The notes: generated by a model from the sequence alone, not told the origin. DNA of 64,000 bases from Klebsiella huaxiensis (GCF_003261575.2 NZ_CP036175.1:2356001-2420000), one strand, 5' to 3'; counted from the stretch's first letter, positions 16,256 through 25,344 are shown. A program made the numbers and translations.

Positions 16256-17941
16256 GTGAAAAAGGTTTGGCTAAACCGTTATCCCGCGGATGTTCCTGCG
16301 GAGATAAACCCTGACCGCTATCAATCCCTGGTTGAACTGTTTGAACAATCCACCACGCGCTATGCCGACCAACCGGCATTTATCAACATGGGCGAGGTGA
16401 TGACTTATCGTAAGCTGGAGGAGCGCAGCCGGGCGTTCGCCGCTTATCTTCAGGAGGGCCTGGGCCTGCAAAAAGGCGACCGCGTCGCCCTGATGATGCC
16501 CAACCTGCTGCAATACCCGGTGGCGCTATTTGGTATCCTGCGTGCGGGCATGATCGTGGTGAACGTGAACCCGCTGTACACGCCGCGTGAATTGGAACAT
16601 CAGCTCAATGACAGCGGCGCCGCCGCCATTGTGATTGTCTCCAACTTTGCGCATACCCTTGAAAAGGTCGTCGATAAAACCCAGGTTAAGCACGTGATTT
16701 TAACGCGCATGGGCGATCAGCTTTCAACGGCGAAAGGTACGCTGGTTAACTTCGTGGTGAAGTACATTAAACGCCTGGTGCCAAAATACCACCTGCCGGA
16801 TGCTATCTCATTTCGTAGTGCGCTGCAGAACGGTTACCGTATGCAGTATATCAAGCCCGAAATCGTCCCTCAGGATCTCGCTTTCCTCCAGTACACCGGC
16901 GGGACAACCGGCGTAGCGAAGGGGGCGATGCTGACCCACCGTAATATGCTGGCGAACCTTGAGCAGGTGAACGGCACCTACGGGCCGCTGTTGCATCGTG
17001 GAAAAGAGCTGGTGGTTACCGCGTTGCCGCTGTACCACATCTTTGCGCTGACCATGAACTGCCTGCTGTTTATTGAGCTGGGCGGGCAGAATCTGCTGAT
17101 CACCAATCCGCGCGATATTCCGGGTCTGGTCAAAGAGCTGGCGAAATACCCCTTCACCGCGATGACCGGGGTGAATACCCTGTTTAACGCATTGCTCAAT
17201 AACAAAGAGTTCCAGCAGCTCGATTTTTCTTCTCTGCATCTTTCTGCGGGCGGCGGGATGCCGGTGCAGCAGGTGGTTGCGGAGCGCTGGGTTAAACTGA
17301 CCGGGCAATATCTTCTGGAAGGCTATGGTCTGACGGAGTGTGCGCCGTTGGTGAGCGTGAACCCGCATGACATCGACTACCACAGCGGCAGTATTGGTTT
17401 GCCGGTACCCTCGACTGAAGCCAAGCTGGTCGATGACGACGATAATGAAGTCGCGCCAGGGGAACCGGGCGAGCTGTGCGTCAAAGGCCCGCAGGTGATG
17501 CTGGGATACTGGCAGCGTCCGGACGCCACGGCTGAAATCATTAAGAATGGCTGGTTGCATACCGGCGATATCGCAGTGATGGATGATGAAGGTTTTCTGC
17601 GCATTGTTGACCGTAAGAAAGATATGATCCTCGTGTCCGGTTTCAACGTCTATCCGAATGAAATTGAAGACGTGGTGATGCAGCATTCTGGCGTTCAGGA
17701 AGTTGCTGCCGTAGGCGTACCGTCAGGAAGCAGCGGTGAAGCGGTGAAAATCTTCGTGGTGAAAAAAGACGCCGCGCTGACGGAAGAGATGCTGATTACC
17801 TTTTGCCGCCGTCAACTGACCGGTTACAAAGTACCTAAGCTGGTCGAGTTTCGTGAGGAATTGCCGAAATCCAACGTCGGCAAAATTTTACGTCGAGAAC
17901 TACGTGACGAAGCTCGCGCTAAAGTAGACAATAAAGCCTGA
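16256..17941 (+). CDS. fadD: Long-chain-fatty-acid-CoA ligase
   Basis: 561 residues from GTG at 16256 (VKKVWLNRYPADVP), identical in length to E. coli FadD. It activates fatty acids to acyl-CoA at the inner membrane, coupled to uptake through FadL. The ATP/AMP motif YTGGTTGVAKGAM is near 213-225, the adenylate motif YGLTECAPL near 360, and the fatty-acyl signature NGWLHTGDIAVMD near 430. AGAGGTG lies 6-12 bases before the start; upstream in-frame ATGs at 16220/16223 would add 11-12 residues not present in homologues. A FadR operator precedes it and a terminator follows. Confidence 0.96.
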   Translation: MKKVWLNRYPADVPAEINPDRYQSLVELFEQSTTRYADQPAFINMGEVMTYRKLEERSRAFAAYLQEGLGLQKGDRVALMMPNLLQYPVALFGILRAGMIVVNVNPLYTPRELEHQLNDSGAAAIVIVSNFAHTLEKVVDKTQVKHVILTRMGDQLSTAKGTLVNFVVKYIKRLVPKYHLPDAISFRSALQNGYRMQYIKPEIVPQDLAFLQYTGGTTGVAKGAMLTHRNMLANLEQVNGTYGPLLHRGKELVVTALPLYHIFALTMNCLLFIELGGQNLLITNPRDIPGLVKELAKYPFTAMTGVNTLFNALLNNKEFQQLDFSSLHLSAGGGMPVQQVVAERWVKLTGQYLLEGYGLTECAPLVSVNPHDIDYHSGSIGLPVPSTEAKLVDDDDNEVAPGEPGELCVKGPQVMLGYWQRPDATAEIIKNGWLHTGDIAVMDDEGFLRIVDRKKDMILVSGFNVYPNEIEDVVMQHSGVQEVAAVGVPSGSSGEAVKIFVVKKDAALTEEMLITFCRRQLTGYKVPKLVEFREELPKSNVGKILRRELRDEARAKVDNKA

Positions 17942-17961
17942 AGCTATGAGTGAATCGCCAG

Positions 17962-17986
17962 ACGCCGGCTAAGCCGGCGTTTTTTA
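17962..17986 (+). terminator. Rho-independent terminator of fadD
   Basis: The nearly perfect palindrome acgccggct-a-agccggcgt is followed by tttttt, 20 bases after the fadD stop. Confidence 0.85.
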
Positions 17987-18011
17987 TGGGCGCAAGTTAA
18001 GAGAGTATGAT

Positions 18012-19130
18012 GTGAACTATCAGATGATCACCACCGACGATGGCCTGCGCGCCATCTGTGAAGCGGCAAGCGCGGTCCCGGCGGTTGCGCTGGATACAGA
18101 GTTTGTCCGCACCCGCACCTATTATCCGCAGCTCGGTCTGCTCCAGTTATTCGACGGTGAACAGGTTTCTCTGATTGACCCTTTGGTTATCACCGACTGG
18201 GCGCCAATGCGTGAACTGCTGTTGAATCAAAATGTGACTAAATTTCTGCATGCTGGCAGCGAAGATTTAGAAGTGTTTCTCAACGCATTTCATCTGATGC
18301 CACAACCGCTGATCGATACGCAAATTCTGGCCGCTTTTTGCGGTCGCCCGATGTCATGGGGATTTGCTGCGATGGTTGAAGAGTATACTGGCGTAGCGCT
18401 GGACAAGAGCGAATCTCGTACCGACTGGCTGGCACGTCCGCTGACCGAACGCCAGTGCATTTATGCCGCAGCTGACGTCTGGTACCTGCTACCGATTGCC
18501 AGCAAATTGATGGCCGAGACCGAAAGTGCAGGCTGGCTCTCTGCGGCGCTGGATGAATGTCAACTGATGCAACAGCGCCGTCAGGAAATCCAGGACCCTG
18601 CACAGGCGTGGCGCGACATCGGCAATGCCTGGCAACTGCGTACCCGTCAATTGGGCTGTTTGCAACTGCTGGCTGACTGGCGTTTACGCAAAGCCCGTGA
18701 GCGCGATCTGGCCGTCAACTTTGTGGTTCGTGAAGAGCATCTGTGGAACGTGGCGCGTTATATGCCAGGCAGCCTGGGTGAGCTGGATAGCCTGGGATTA
18801 TCGGGTAGTGAAATTCGCTTCCATGGCAAAACGCTGATAAGTCTCGTCGAAAAAGCGCAGGCGCTGCCGGAAGACGCGTTACCAGAGCCGCTACAGAACC
18901 TGATTGATATGCCGGGCTATCGCAAGGTGTTTAAGGACATTAAAGCGCTTGTACAGGCTGTCAGCGCCGAGAAAGGGGTCAGCGCAGAGCTGTTGGCGTC
19001 AAGACGACAGATTAACCAACTGTTGAACTGGCACTGGGGGCTGAAAAACGGCAACGGTCAACCGGAACTCGTTTCCGGCTGGCGTGGAGAATTGATGGCC
19101 GATCGTCTGAATGCATTATTAAGCGAGTAG
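18012..19130 (+). CDS. rnd: Ribonuclease D
   Basis: 372 residues (E. coli 375). A 3'-5' exonuclease for tRNA and small-RNA 3' ends. The DEDD residues are in ALDTEFVR (Asp28, Glu30), HAGSEDLEVF and YAAADVWYLLP. The HRDC domain follows at about 205-290 (RTRQLGCLQLLADWRLRKAR). The start is GTG at 18012, a weak codon as is usual for this gene, with AGAGTATGAT upstream. It is convergent with minE across a shared terminator. Confidence 0.95.
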   Translation: MNYQMITTDDGLRAICEAASAVPAVALDTEFVRTRTYYPQLGLLQLFDGEQVSLIDPLVITDWAPMRELLLNQNVTKFLHAGSEDLEVFLNAFHLMPQPLIDTQILAAFCGRPMSWGFAAMVEEYTGVALDKSESRTDWLARPLTERQCIYAAADVWYLLPIASKLMAETESAGWLSAALDECQLMQQRRQEIQDPAQAWRDIGNAWQLRTRQLGCLQLLADWRLRKARERDLAVNFVVREEHLWNVARYMPGSLGELDSLGLSGSEIRFHGKTLISLVEKAQALPEDALPEPLQNLIDMPGYRKVFKDIKALVQAVSAEKGVSAELLASRRQINQLLNWHWGLKNGNGQPELVSGWRGELMADRLNALLSE

Positions 19131-19164
19131 CCGCGCTAACCAGCACCAGGCTAATGTTTCAGAC

Positions 19165-19200
19165 AAAAAAACCGGCTTCGCACAGCGTTGCCGGTTTTTT
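19165..19200. terminator. Bidirectional terminator between rnd and minE
   Basis: aaaaaaaccggc and gccggtttttt flank a 13-base loop, giving an A-tract/stem/T-tract that serves both convergent genes. Confidence 0.85.
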
Positions 19201-19225
19201 AATGACATTTTCGGGTGCTAAAGGG

Positions 19226-19495
19226 TCAGGGTTTCGACTCTTCGGTTTCCGGCAGAGTCACGTTCAACTCCAGAATCGAAATATCACCGTCTCTCTGCTC
19301 CAACTGTACGCTGACCATTTCCGGGTCGATCTGCACGTATTTACAAATCACTTCCAGAATATCTTTGCGCAGCTGCGGCAGATAATGCGGTTCGGCATCG
19401 CCGCGACGACGCTCTGCAACGATGATCTGCAGGCGCTCTTTCGCAATATTGGCCGTGTTCTTTTTCCGCGAGAGAAAAAAGTCGAGTAATGCCAT
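19226..19495 (-). CDS. minE: Cell division topological specificity factor MinE
   Basis: 89 residues (E. coli 88). The N-terminal MALLDFFLSRKKNTANIAKE contains the membrane-targeting and MinD-binding segment, and the C-terminal half forms the dimeric anti-topology domain. MinE stimulates the MinD ATPase and drives pole-to-pole oscillation so that the division inhibitor stays away from midcell. It follows minD by 3 bases in the minCDE operon. Confidence 0.97.
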   Translation of the reverse strand: MALLDFFLSRKKNTANIAKERLQIIVAERRRGDAEPHYLPQLRKDILEVICKYVQIDPEMVSVQLEQRDGDISILELNVTLPETEESKP

Positions 19496-19498
19496 AAT

Positions 19499-20311
19499 TT
19501 ATCCTCCGAACAGGCGTTTGAGGAAACCTTTCTTCTCTTCTTCAATGAAGCGGAAAGGACGTTCTTCTCCGAGCAGACGTTCAACCGTATCGGCATAGGC
19601 TTTACCCGCATCTGAGGCATCATCCAGAATAACCGGTTCACCCTGGTTAGATGCGCGCAGTACGGACTGATCTTCCGGAATCACGCCCACCAGATTGATG
19701 CGCAGAATTTCCAGCACGTCTTCCATGCTCAACATGTCGCCTTTGTTAACGCGGCCTGGGTTGTAACGCGTCAGCAGCAGATGCTCTTTAATCGGATCTT
19801 CGCCTCTTTCTGCCCGGCGGGATTTGGAGGCCAGAATACCGAGGATACGGTCGGAGTCACGAACGGAGGAGACTTCCGGGTTGGTGGTGATGATGGCTTC
19901 ATCAGCAAAGTAGAGCGCCATCAGTGCACCGGTTTCGATGCCTGCAGGGGAATCACAGACGACAAAATCGAATTCCATCTTTTTCAGTTCTTCGAGAACT
20001 TTATCCACGCCTTCGCGTGTCAGCGCGTCTTTATCACGCGTCTGGGAAGCCGGGAGGATAAAGAGATTCTCAGTGCGCTTATCTTTGATGAGCGCCTGGT
20101 TCAACGTGGCATCACCCTGGATGACGTTAACGAAGTCATAAACGACCCGGCGCTCGCAGCCCATAATCAGGTCAAGGTTACGCAGGCCAATATCGAAGTC
20201 GATAACGACCGTTTTCTTTCCCTTCTGCGCCAAACCAGTAGCGATGGCCGCGCTGGAGGTGGTCTTGCCAACGCCTCCTTTACCCGAAGTCACAACAATA
20301 ATGCGTGCCAT
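19499..20311 (-). CDS. minD: Septum site-determining ATPase MinD
   Basis: 270 residues, as in E. coli. The deviant Walker A KGGVGKTT spans 11-18, with signature lysine Lys11. The C-terminal amphipathic helix EEKKGFLKRLFGG anchors the ATP-bound dimer to the inner membrane. MinD recruits MinC and MinE. It is the second gene of minCDE with a clear AAGGAA site upstream. Confidence 0.98.
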   Translation of the reverse strand: MARIIVVTSGKGGVGKTTSSAAIATGLAQKGKKTVVIDFDIGLRNLDLIMGCERRVVYDFVNVIQGDATLNQALIKDKRTENLFILPASQTRDKDALTREGVDKVLEELKKMEFDFVVCDSPAGIETGALMALYFADEAIITTNPEVSSVRDSDRILGILASKSRRAERGEDPIKEHLLLTRYNPGRVNKGDMLSMEDVLEILRINLVGVIPEDQSVLRASNQGEPVILDDASDAGKAYADTVERLLGEERPFRFIEEEKKGFLKRLFGG

Positions 20312-20334
20312 AGAAATTCCTTGTTAAAAAGGGA

Positions 20335-21033
20335 TTAATTCAACGATTGAATTGTCAAAGCGCTGCCGCCCAAACGCAGGCGCGCCGCTTTGCCATAAAA
20401 TTCGGCCGGAATGTTATCACTCAGCCAGTATTCCCCCGCGATGGACACCAGTTCCGCCGAGAGGTTAGTGCAAAATATTTGGGCATCTCTGTCGCCGCCA
20501 GCCCCGGCAAGCGCCCGTCCCCGCATCATGCCATAGACATGAATATTACCATCGGCGATAAGTTCCGCTCCGGCACTCACATGGTTTGTAACAATTAGAT
20601 CACAGTGTGGCGCATAAATGCGCTGACCGGAACGTACCGGCTGATCAATCAAACGCGTTTTTGTGATCTGATTAACAACTGGCGGCGGGGCGACAGGCTC
20701 TGGCGCAGCCTGACGGGTTATTTTTTCTTTCCCTTCGGTTAATAAAGGGATCCCGGCGCGGTCAATTTCCGTTTTCAGGCGAGGAAGTTTACACCCGCTC
20801 ACACCCATAATACGCAAACCGGTGACCACAATCGCTTCATGAAGAGCGCGCCAGTCGACGGCATCTTCAATGCTGCTAATATTCACAACCACCGGAGCAT
20901 GACGTAAAAAGGCGGGGGCCTGGGCGATTTTGTCTTCTAACGCCTGACGAATAACCTCGGGATTTGCATCGTGCAAATGAACCACAGATAAGGTGAAGCT
21001 ACTGCCCTTAAGTTCGATTGGCGTATTTGACAT
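20335..21033 (-). CDS. minC: Septum site-determining protein MinC
   Basis: 232 residues from ATG at 21033 (MSNTPIELKGSSFTLSVVHL), matching the E. coli start; a longer open frame to 21129 is not used. The N-terminal domain (1-105) inhibits FtsZ. A Pro-rich linker (PEPVAPPPVV) joins it to the beta-helical C-domain (NIHVYGMMRGRALAGAGGD), which binds MinD. It is the first gene of minCDE and divergent from ycgL. Confidence 0.96.
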   Translation of the reverse strand: MSNTPIELKGSSFTLSVVHLHDANPEVIRQALEDKIAQAPAFLRHAPVVVNISSIEDAVDWRALHEAIVVTGLRIMGVSGCKLPRLKTEIDRAGIPLLTEGKEKITRQAAPEPVAPPPVVNQITKTRLIDQPVRSGQRIYAPHCDLIVTNHVSAGAELIADGNIHVYGMMRGRALAGAGGDRDAQIFCTNLSAELVSIAGEYWLSDNIPAEFYGKAARLRLGGSALTIQSLN

Positions 21034-21159
21034 CCTGGCCTTACTCAATTTGCTGTTTATCACCCGCCGAAGTGCGGTGATATTCCGAAGACTAAAAGGC
21101 ATGTTATAGTCACTCATATATTGAGGCAAGTGACCACAGGTCTAATTCCGAGTAAAACT

Positions 21160-21441
21160 ATGTTTTGTGTGATCTATCGAAGTACTAAACGTGAGCAAAC
21201 CTATTTATATGTCGAAAAAAGGGACGATTTCTCCCGCGTTCCCGACGAATTAATGCAAGGCTTCGGTACACCAAAATTGGCAATGATTCTGCCGCTTGAT
21301 GGGCGGAAAAAAACCATTCACGCCGACCTGGATAAGGTGAAACTGGCCCTGATCGAACAAGGCTATTACCTGCAACTTCCCCCTCCGACTGAAAATTTAC
21401 TCAAGAAACACCTGGCGGAACAGGGGAATAAATCTGATTAA
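21160..21441 (+). CDS. ycgL: YcgL domain protein
   Basis: 93 residues from the ATG at 21160 (MFCVIYRSTKREQTYLYVEK), where family conservation begins. An in-frame TTG at 21121 would give 106 residues, similar to the length reported for E. coli YcgL (108), so the true start is open. The family has a small alpha/beta fold without established activity. It is divergent from minC and followed by ycgM and ycgN, probably in one transcript. Confidence 0.85.
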   Translation: MFCVIYRSTKREQTYLYVEKRDDFSRVPDELMQGFGTPKLAMILPLDGRKKTIHADLDKVKLALIEQGYYLQLPPPTENLLKKHLAEQGNKSD

Positions 21442-21458
21442 CCCATAGAGGGATAAAA

Positions 21459-22118
21459 ATGTACCAACATCATAACTGGCAGGGCGCGTTACTGGATTAT
21501 CCGGTGAGTAAAGTGGTTTGCGTGGGCAGCAACTATGCCAACCACATTAAGGAGATGGGCAGTGCAACGCCGGACGAGCCGGTGCTGTTTATTAAACCTG
21601 AAACGGCGCTATGCGATATCCGCCAGCCGTTGGTGCTTCCTGAAGGATTGGGTTCGGTACATCATGAAATCGAATTGGCGGTGCTGATTGGCGGCACGCT
21701 GCGTCAGGCAACCGAAGATCATGTGCTAAAAGCCATCGCGGGTTATGGCGTGGCGCTGGATCTGACTCTGCGTGACCTGCAGGGTAAATTGAAAAAAGCC
21801 GGTCAGCCGTGGGAAAAGGCGAAGGGTTTTGATAACTCCTGTCCAATCTCCGGATTTGTTCCTGCGGCAGAATTTCACGGCGACGCGCAAAACACGCCGT
21901 TGAGCCTGAAGATTAATGGTGATGTGCGCCAGCAGGGCACTACCGCTGACATGATCCATAAAATTGTGCCGCTGATTGCCTACATGTCGCGCTTCTTCAC
22001 TCTGAAGGCGGGTGATGTGGTGCTGACCGGCACGCCGGAAGGCGTAGGTCCGCTAAGCAGCGGCGACGAACTGGAAGTGGGTTTCAACGGATTATTGTTG
22101 ACCACCCGCGTGCTGTAA
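21459..22118 (+). CDS. ycgM: Fumarylacetoacetate-hydrolase-family protein YcgM
   Basis: 219 residues, the same as E. coli YcgM. The FAH domain fills the protein: KVVCVGSNYANHIKEMG at the start, the metal-binding VHHEIELAVLIGG (His, Glu, Glu) near residue 67, and GDVVLTGTPEGVGPL near 185. Family members hydrolyse or decarboxylate acylpyruvates; the physiological substrate here is not shown. AGAGGGATAAAA precedes the ATG, 17 bases after ycgL. Confidence 0.92.
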   Translation: MYQHHNWQGALLDYPVSKVVCVGSNYANHIKEMGSATPDEPVLFIKPETALCDIRQPLVLPEGLGSVHHEIELAVLIGGTLRQATEDHVLKAIAGYGVALDLTLRDLQGKLKKAGQPWEKAKGFDNSCPISGFVPAAEFHGDAQNTPLSLKINGDVRQQGTTADMIHKIVPLIAYMSRFFTLKAGDVVLTGTPEGVGPLSSGDELEVGFNGLLLTTRVL

Positions 22119-22197
22119 CGTCCTCTTGCCGCCTTCTCCGGGCGGCAAAACTTGCATCGGCGTGCCAGACTGGTTATAAGGTGCACCCTGAATTGCA

Positions 22198-22659
22198 ATG
22201 ACGGACATCCCAATGAGCGAACAACCTTTCTGGCAACAAAAAACACTGGATGAAATGACCGACGCGGAGTGGGAATCACTGTGTGACGGCTGCGGACAGT
22301 GCTGCCTGCATAAGCTGATGGATGAGGATACCGACGAAATCTACTTTACTAACGTCGCCTGCCGTCAGCTTAATATCAAAACCTGTCAGTGCCGCAACTA
22401 CGAGCGCCGCTTCGAATATGAACCGGACTGCATTAAGCTAACCCGTGACAATTTACCGACGTTTGAATGGCTGCCGCCGAGCTGTGCTTACCGCTTACTG
22501 GCTGAAGGTAAACCGCTGCCGCATTGGCACCCGTTGTTGACCGGCTCGAAGGCCGCGATGCATGGCGAACGTATCTCCGTTCGCCATATTGCGGTGAAAG
22601 AATCCACCGTGGTTGACTGGCAGGATCATATTCTGAATAAACCGGACTGGGCGCAGTAA
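22198..22659 (+). CDS. ycgN: Cysteine-cluster protein YcgN (UPF0260)
   Basis: 153 residues from ATG at 22198, the same length as E. coli YcgN; a second ATG at 22213 would give 148. The cluster CDGCGQCC near 28-35 and CRQLNIKTCQCRNYERRF near 57-74 define the family and suggest metal binding. The function is unknown. It follows ycgM by 79 bases and is convergent with the YeaR-like gene. Confidence 0.9.
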   Translation: MTDIPMSEQPFWQQKTLDEMTDAEWESLCDGCGQCCLHKLMDEDTDEIYFTNVACRQLNIKTCQCRNYERRFEYEPDCIKLTRDNLPTFEWLPPSCAYRLLAEGKPLPHWHPLLTGSKAAMHGERISVRHIAVKESTVVDWQDHILNKPDWAQ

Positions 22660-22668
22660 GGCGCTCAG

Positions 22669-23013
22669 TTAATTTTTCCTGGCGTGGAATAGCCCGCTTT
22701 CACCGTCGGTATCGTCTTCGACCCAGAAGTTAATATTGAACTGTGCATCATCGCTTAGCTCGATGCGATGCCAGTATTGTGGTGGGCTGGTGGCGAACTG
22801 ACCGGCATTGATGATCACCTTCGCCTCTGGTTCCGTCGCCTGCTCATCGGCGAAACCGTAATAGGTTACCGTCCCCTCCATCACGCAAAGTTGACCGAAA
22901 ACACCCGCAGCGGTGTTGTGGTGCGTCAGCAGAGCGGCAGGAACGTTTTGTTTGGTAAAGAACGGGGTGGAGCGTTTTACTTTCCAGTTAGCGGGAATAC
23001 GCAGATGAGACAT
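22669..23013 (-). CDS. YeaR/TehB-N-like cupin (DUF1971), NO-inducible
   Basis: 114 residues from ATG at 23013, which has AAGGAG 6 bases upstream. The protein matches the DUF1971 family of E. coli YeaR and the TehB N-terminus: PANWKVKRSTPFFTKQNVP, AGQFATSPPQYWHRIE (the conserved H) and FNINFWVEDD. It is a small beta-barrel thought to bind a ligand or metal, linked to tellurite and NO responses. An NsrR operator lies 26 bases before the start, as in E. coli yeaR. Unlike E. coli it stands between ycgN and dsbB and has no yoaG partner. Confidence 0.85.
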   Translation of the reverse strand: MSHLRIPANWKVKRSTPFFTKQNVPAALLTHHNTAAGVFGQLCVMEGTVTYYGFADEQATEPEAKVIINAGQFATSPPQYWHRIELSDDAQFNINFWVEDDTDGESGLFHARKN

Positions 23014-23038
23014 CATGAGCTCCTTAGTGAATACGAAT

Positions 23039-23061
23039 AAGTTGCATTTAATATGCAACTT
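23039..23061. promoter_or_regulatory. NsrR operator (nitric oxide response)
   Basis: Two 11-base halves, aagttgcattt and atatgcaactt, separated by one base form a near-perfect palindrome with the NsrR layout AAGnTGCATTT-n-AAATGCAnCTT. It lies directly upstream of the YeaR-like gene, whose E. coli counterpart is NsrR-repressed. The iron-sulfur regulator itself is not in this window. Confidence 0.75.
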
Positions 23062-23087
23062 TAAGGGGCTGACGTCAACTCGCAGGC

Positions 23088-23112
23088 AAAAAAAACGCTC
23101 CCGAAGGAGCGC
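23088..23112 (-). terminator. Rho-independent terminator of dsbB
   Basis: On the reverse strand, cgctcc-ttcg-ggagcg is followed by ttttttttg, 18 bases past the dsbB stop. Confidence 0.85.
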
Positions 23113-23129
23113 CTTAGTTGTAACTGGTT

Positions 23130-23660
23130 TTAGCGGCCGAAGAGATCGCGCTTTTTCGGCTTAAACGGCTGAGCGATAAGCACCAGTACGCCGATAACCA
23201 GATAGGCGGCAAAGATCCCAACCAGCCACTGCGGCATTTCCAGCGTCAGGAACTCCCACTGGCGCACGGAACAGTCGCCGGTAGCGACGAATACCTGAGG
23301 CAGCCATTTATCCAGCGGCAGCCAGGTTGGGAAGCGCGCGGCAAAATCGCAGGTCTGGAAGGGGGAAGGGTGAAGCTGAATCATGGTGTGCTCCCATGCC
23401 AGCTGTAGCCCGCGTAAGGCGCTGTAGAGCCAGATAACTATCGCTATATAGCGCAGCGGTGATTTCGGGGCAATGGCGCCGACAATACCAGCACCCATCA
23501 CACCGAACAACGCACTGCGTTCGTAAATACACAGCACGCACGGTTGTAGCAACATCACGTGCTGGAACCACAATGCAACCAATTCAAGAATAAACGCGGT
23601 TAGCGCCATCAGGAGCCAGGCACCGCGTCCCCTTGAGCACTGGTTTAAAAATCGCAACAT
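23130..23660 (-). CDS. dsbB: Disulfide bond formation protein B
   Basis: 176 residues from ATG at 23660; an ATG two codons upstream is too near the ribosome site AGGGAA. DsbB is a four-helix inner-membrane quinone reductase that reoxidises periplasmic DsbA. All four redox cysteines are at the E. coli positions: Cys41-x2-Cys44 (CVLC) and Cys104, Cys130. Arg48, which supports quinone binding, is in the IYERS loop. It lies between the YeaR-like gene and nhaB. Confidence 0.97.
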   Translation of the reverse strand: MLRFLNQCSRGRGAWLLMALTAFILELVALWFQHVMLLQPCVLCIYERSALFGVMGAGIVGAIAPKSPLRYIAIVIWLYSALRGLQLAWEHTMIQLHPSPFQTCDFAARFPTWLPLDKWLPQVFVATGDCSVRQWEFLTLEMPQWLVGIFAAYLVIGVLVLIAQPFKPKKRDLFGR

Positions 23661-23790
23661 AATCATTTCCCTGGAACATGCTAAATCATGGCAGTGTAAA
23701 CGAAAACCGAAGCGACGCCAGCAGCTAGTCTGAAAATATTACGTAAACGAATATGGAGTACCCAAACTTGCCGTCTGGGTACTCCCGTTT

Positions 23791-25344
23791 TTATTTAAGC
23801 AACTGCGGCGTAATCAGCCAGCCTTGATCAAGCATCCACTGGGTGGCCGGCATTAAGGTAAACTCAACGCATGCCAGACCCACCAGGGCCAGGACGATAG
23901 TATAGGGCAACGCCATCCACACCATTCGACCATAGGAGAGGCGAATCAGCGGGGCCAGGGCAGAAGTGAGCAAGAACAGGAATGCCGCCTGACCGTTTGG
24001 TGTGGCAACGGATGGCAGATTGGTTCCGGTATTAATCGCCACCGCCAGCAGTTCAAACTGTTGGATGCTGATGGTGCCTTGTTCCAGGGCGGCCTTCACT
24101 TCATTGATGTAGACCGTGCCAACAAACACGTTGTCGGAAATCGACGACAGCAGACCGTTAAACAGATAAAACAGCGACAGCTGGGCGTGCGGCGAGGCCT
24201 GCAGGACAAATTCAATCACTGGAGCAAACAGGTGCTGATCGATAATCACTGCCACTATGGCGAAAAAGACCGTCAGCAGTGCGGTAAACGGCAGGGCCTC
24301 GGTAAACGCTTTGCCGATAGCGTGTTCATCGGTTATCCCGGAGAAGGTGGTAGCCAGAATGATCACCGAGAGGCCAATCAGGCCAACTTCAGCAAGGTGC
24401 AGCGCCAGCGCTGCGATAAGCCAGACGCCAATAATACCCTGAGCGATAAGACGCAGGCGATCCTGACGACTACGAGTCTGGCGGCTGCGATCGTCGAAAT
24501 CTTGCAGCACTTTACGCACGGTGGGCGGCAGCGGTTCGCCATAGCCAAAGATACGGAACTTCTCCAGCAGTAGACACGTAACCAGGCCGCACACGAATAC
24601 CGGCAGCGTGACCGGAATCATACGCAAGAAAAACTCACCAAAATGCCAACCAGCAGCCTTAGCAATAATCAGGTTTTGCGGCTCGCCGACCATGGTCATG
24701 ACGCCACCCAGCGCGGTGCCGATGCCGGCATGCATCATCAGGCTGCGCAAAAAGCCGCGAAATTGTTCCAGCACATCGCGATAGTGCTGATCGATATGGC
24801 TATCGTCGAGGAGATCGTCATCGTCCGGCCGCGCCGAAGCAACCTTATGGTAAATGCCATAAAAGCCAACGGCGACGCTAATCACCACCGCCACAACGGT
24901 CAACGCGTCCAGAAAGGCGGAAAGGAAGGCGGATGCGACGCAAAACGCCAGCGACAGCAGCATTTTGCTGCGAATACCTAATAGCAAACGGGTAAAGATG
25001 AACAGCAGCAGCTGTTTCATGAAGTAGATCCCTGCCACCATAAACATCAACAGCAGCAGAACCTCAAGATTGCTGGCAATTTCTTCCCTGATATGTCCCG
25101 GACTGGTCATACCAATAACTACGGCTTCAATGGCCAACAGGCCGCCCGGCAGCAGCGGATAACATTTGAGAGCCATCGCCAGAGTGAAGATAAACTCGAT
25201 AACCAGCAACCATCCGGCAATAAATGGATGAAGAAAAAACACTAACGGATTAACAATTAAGAAAATAATGAGGGTGAGCTTATACCAGTCCGGGGACTGA
25301 CCAAGAAAATTACGCCATAGTGCGCGACCATAAGACATTTCCAC
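23791..25344 (-). CDS. nhaB: Na+/H+ antiporter NhaB
   Basis: About 517 residues and twelve or so membrane helices, close to the 513 of E. coli. Conserved blocks include SAFLDALTVVAVVISVAVG, GGVMTMVGEPQNLIIAKAAGW and LSSISDNVFVGTVYINE. The protein exchanges cytoplasmic Na+ for protons. I place the start at GTG 25344 (VEMSYGRALW, aligning with the E. coli N-terminus), which is 9 bases from AAAGG; the ATG at 25353 abuts that site and would add three residues. It is divergent from fadR. Confidence 0.95.
   Translation of the reverse strand: MEMSYGRALWRNFLGQSPDWYKLTLIIFLIVNPLVFFLHPFIAGWLLVIEFIFTLAMALKCYPLLPGGLLAIEAVVIGMTSPGHIREEIASNLEVLLLLMFMVAGIYFMKQLLLFIFTRLLLGIRSKMLLSLAFCVASAFLSAFLDALTVVAVVISVAVGFYGIYHKVASARPDDDDLLDDSHIDQHYRDVLEQFRGFLRSLMMHAGIGTALGGVMTMVGEPQNLIIAKAAGWHFGEFFLRMIPVTLPVFVCGLVTCLLLEKFRIFGYGEPLPPTVRKVLQDFDDRSRQTRSRQDRLRLIAQGIIGVWLIAALALHLAEVGLIGLSVIILATTFSGITDEHAIGKAFTEALPFTALLTVFFAIVAVIIDQHLFAPVIEFVLQASPHAQLSLFYLFNGLLSSISDNVFVGTVYINEVKAALEQGTISIQQFELLAVAINTGTNLPSVATPNGQAAFLFLLTSALAPLIRLSYGRMVWMALPYTIVLALVGLACVEFTLMPATQWMLDQGWLITPQLLK

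Noticed and set aside
16808..17686. 292-codon reverse-strand frame opposite fadD
   Set aside because: It is a shadow of a highly conserved gene; the sequence is His/Gln-rich as expected from the complement.
21121..21159. N-terminal extension of YcgL from a TTG codon
   Set aside because: TTG start and poor conservation before MFCVIYRS; kept only as an alternative because E. coli YcgL is annotated with a similar length.
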